Source: Pseudomonas sp. UBA5782
Lineage (GTDB): Bacteria; Pseudomonadota; Gammaproteobacteria; Pseudomonadales; Pseudomonadaceae
Assembly (NCBI GenBank): GCA_002418465.1
Contig: DIEE01000289.1
Coordinates: forward strand, 139 to 24,084
DNA length: 23,946 nt
Direction of reading: 5' to 3'
Shown in pieces: positions 22,453 to 23,946 of the stretch. The stretch's first letter is position 1, and each line of letters begins with the position of its first letter. The translations under genes and the position numbers were made by a program. Under the pieces are notes generated by a model. The model ran no database searches and had not been told where the DNA came from. It saw only the letters and a program-made list of their open reading frames with translations.

Positions 22453-23946
22453 ATGCGCACCCCGATCCCTCTCGCCCTGGTCATGGGCAACGCCTGCGTG
22501 CTGTCGGTGGCCGTTCAGGCCGCGGACATTCCCGCGCCCCTCGCCCTCGAACCCATTCAGGTGATCGGCACCCTGCCGCTGCCCTCCTTCGGCATTCCGC
22601 CCGACGCCATCGCCGCGCCGGTGCAGACGTTCGATGCCGACGACCTCGCCCGCAGCCAGTCGCTGGGGCTGGCCGACCACCTCAACCGCCAGGTCGCCGG
22701 CGTCTACCTCAACGACATCCAGAACAACCCGCTGCAGCCGGACATCAACTACCGCGGCTTCACCGCCTCGCCCCTGCTGGGCACGCCGCAGGGCCTGTCG
22801 CTGTACGTCGACGGCGTGCGCATGAACCAGCCGTTCGGCGATGTGGTCAGCTGGGACCTGATCCCCGAGAACGCCATCGCCAGCACCCAGCTGATGCCCG
22901 GCAGCAACCCGCTGTTCGGCCTGAACACCCTCGGCGGGGCGATCTCGGTGCAGACCAAGGACGGCCGCGACTATCCCGGCGGCGCGCTGCAGAGCACCTT
23001 CGGCTCCAACGGCCGGCGCATCGGCGAAGGCGAATATGGCGCCAGCCAGGGCGCCTGGGACGGGTTCGTCGCCGGCACCTGGTTCGAGGAGGACGGCTGG
23101 CGGGAGCACTCCGCCTCCGACGCGCAGAACCTGTTCGGCAAGCTCGGCTGGCAAGGCGACGCCACCTACCTGAAGCTGACCTACAGCTTCGCCGACACCG
23201 ACCTCAACGGAAACGGCATGGTCCCCGAGAGCTTCCTGCGCCGCGACTACGACAGCGTCTACACCCACCCGGACAACACGCAGAACACCGCCAATTTCCT
23301 TAACCTGCAGTGGGACCACGCCGTCGGCGAGGATCTGAGCCTGTCCGGCAACGCCTACTACCGACACATCCGCACCGACACCTTCAACGGCGACATCAAC
23401 GACGAAGCGCTGCCCGAGGACATCGGCGGGGCCGGGCAGAACATCTTGCTGACGCCCGGCGCCTACACCAGCGCCGCCAACCTTGCCGCCTGCCTGGCGG
23501 AACTGGAACCCGGCGGCGAGCCCGGCGAGAAATGCAGCGGCGTGATCAACCGCACCGAGACCCGGCAGAGCAACGCCGGGCTGTTCGCCCAGCTGTCGTT
23601 CAGGAATCGTCTGTTCGGACGGGCCAACACCCTCGCCGTGGGCGGCGGCTTTGACTACAGCCAGGTGCGCTTCCGGCAGTCCGCCGAATTCGGCGCACTG
23701 ACCGCCGACCGCGGCATCCTCGGCAGCGGCGTGTACGCCGAGGCCGGCAACGCCTTCAACCTCGACGGCGAGCTGGACGACCGCAGCGTCGACCTCAAGG
23801 GCAACACCCGCACCTGGAGCCTCTACGGCAGCGACACCCTGAGCCTCGCCGAAGGGCTGAACCTGACCGCCTCGGCGCGCTACAACCAGGTCTCGGTGCG
23901 CAACAGCGACCGCCAGACCCACTACGAACTGGACGGCGACACCCTG
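22453..23946 (+). CDS. TonB-dependent outer-membrane receptor, N-terminal 498 codons (gene cut by window edge)
   Basis: The reading frame stays open from the ATG at 22453 to the window end. A signal peptide covers about residues 1-23 (LALVMGNACVLSVAVQAA). Next come a TonB-box-like stretch (LEPIQVIGT) and a plug domain about 50-168 (DHLNRQVAGVYLND, INYRGFTASP, LSLYVDGVRMNQPFGD, FGLNTLGGAISVQTKDG). The beta-barrel follows, with alternating strands and a Cys-bearing loop (AACLAE to KCSGVINR). It imports a ligand using TonB-ExbB-ExbD energy. Neither siderophore nor metal specificity can be read here. GGAG lies five bases before the ATG. It follows a Tat-exported aldo/keto reductase, with a separate promoter region between. 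Confidence 0.93.
   Translation, partial: MRTPIPLALVMGNACVLSVAVQAADIPAPLALEPIQVIGTLPLPSFGIPPDAIAAPVQTFDADDLARSQSLGLADHLNRQVAGVYLNDIQNNPLQPDINYRGFTASPLLGTPQGLSLYVDGVRMNQPFGDVVSWDLIPENAIASTQLMPGSNPLFGLNTLGGAISVQTKDGRDYPGGALQSTFGSNGRRIGEGEYGASQGAWDGFVAGTWFEEDGWREHSASDAQNLFGKLGWQGDATYLKLTYSFADTDLNGNGMVPESFLRRDYDSVYTHPDNTQNTANFLNLQWDHAVGEDLSLSGNAYYRHIRTDTFNGDINDEALPEDIGGAGQNILLTPGAYTSAANLAACLAELEPGGEPGEKCSGVINRTETRQSNAGLFAQLSFRNRLFGRANTLAVGGGFDYSQVRFRQSAEFGALTADRGILGSGVYAEAGNAFNLDGELDDRSVDLKGNTRTWSLYGSDTLSLAEGLNLTASARYNQVSVRNSDRQTHYELDGDTL

Noticed and set aside
22408..23922. A 504-codon minus-strand open frame at the right edge
   Set aside because: Antisense to the TonB receptor, whose signal peptide, plug and barrel motifs are clear. 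The Val/Gly/Ala-rich translation has no recognisable motif.
1..23946. CRISPR array, prophage, transposase, toxin-antitoxin or defence island
   Set aside because: No regularly spaced repeats, integrase, transposase or nuclease-toxin motifs were seen. All long genes belong to recognisable core or pilus-linked families.

Overview
The window is high-GC chromosomal DNA from a Pseudomonas. Pil-fimbrial, amp and nad genes lie in the same order as P. aeruginosa PAO1 PA4520 to PA4530: chemoreceptor, ampE, ampD, DUF1631 protein, nadC, tRNA-Thr, pilA, pilB, pilC, pilD, coaE, yacG. That synteny is recalled from established knowledge, not computed. Species cannot be fixed from the sequence alone; a member of the aeruginosa/stutzeri/mendocina lineages is plausible.

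Layout. (1) 1-2789: the 5' part of fruB (minus strand, running off the left edge) diverges from fruR and an overlapping TatD-type hydrolase gene. A near-perfect palindrome resembling the Pseudomonas FruR/Cra operator sits between them. (2) 2819-6442, all minus: a chemoreceptor gene with a convincing flagellar sigma-28 promoter, then the ampD-ampE pair for cell-wall recycling. (3) 6443-9346: a GTAGGGGCGA-type intergenic hairpin, an intrinsic terminator, and the DUF1631 gene (minus), divergent from nadC. (4) 9347-10323: nadC (plus) and tRNA-Thr(CGU) (minus), meeting at a shared hairpin. (5) 10391-12589: an AT-rich island with pilA and a PglL/TfpO-like oligosaccharyltransferase, wedged between tRNA-Thr and the sigma-54 pilA promoter. 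(6) 12808-17527: pilB-pilC-pilD followed by coaE-yacG, all plus. (7) 17536-20951: an AraC-family regulator convergent with a LysE-family exporter, a DUF445 membrane protein, and a small Cys-rich YkgJ-like protein. (8) 21166-23946: a Tat-exported aldo/keto reductase followed by a TonB-dependent receptor that runs off the right edge.

How genes work together. PilA is the type IV pilus subunit. PilB is the extension ATPase, PilC the inner-membrane platform and PilD the prepilin peptidase/methylase. The transferase downstream of pilA probably decorates the pilin with a glycan. A hairpin terminator between the two genes would keep transferase expression well below pilin. FruB/FruR form a fructose uptake and repression module, AmpD/AmpE act in muropeptide recycling, and NadC and CoaE are housekeeping cofactor enzymes.

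I did not find a defence system, prophage, CRISPR array or insertion sequence. The most notable part is the low-GC pilin plus glycosyltransferase cassette at the tRNA-Thr hot spot. Next come several regulatory sites readable at base level (sigma-54, sigma-28, FruR-like operator, a GTAC palindrome before the TonB receptor), and a periplasm-targeted aldo/keto reductase beside an outer-membrane receptor.
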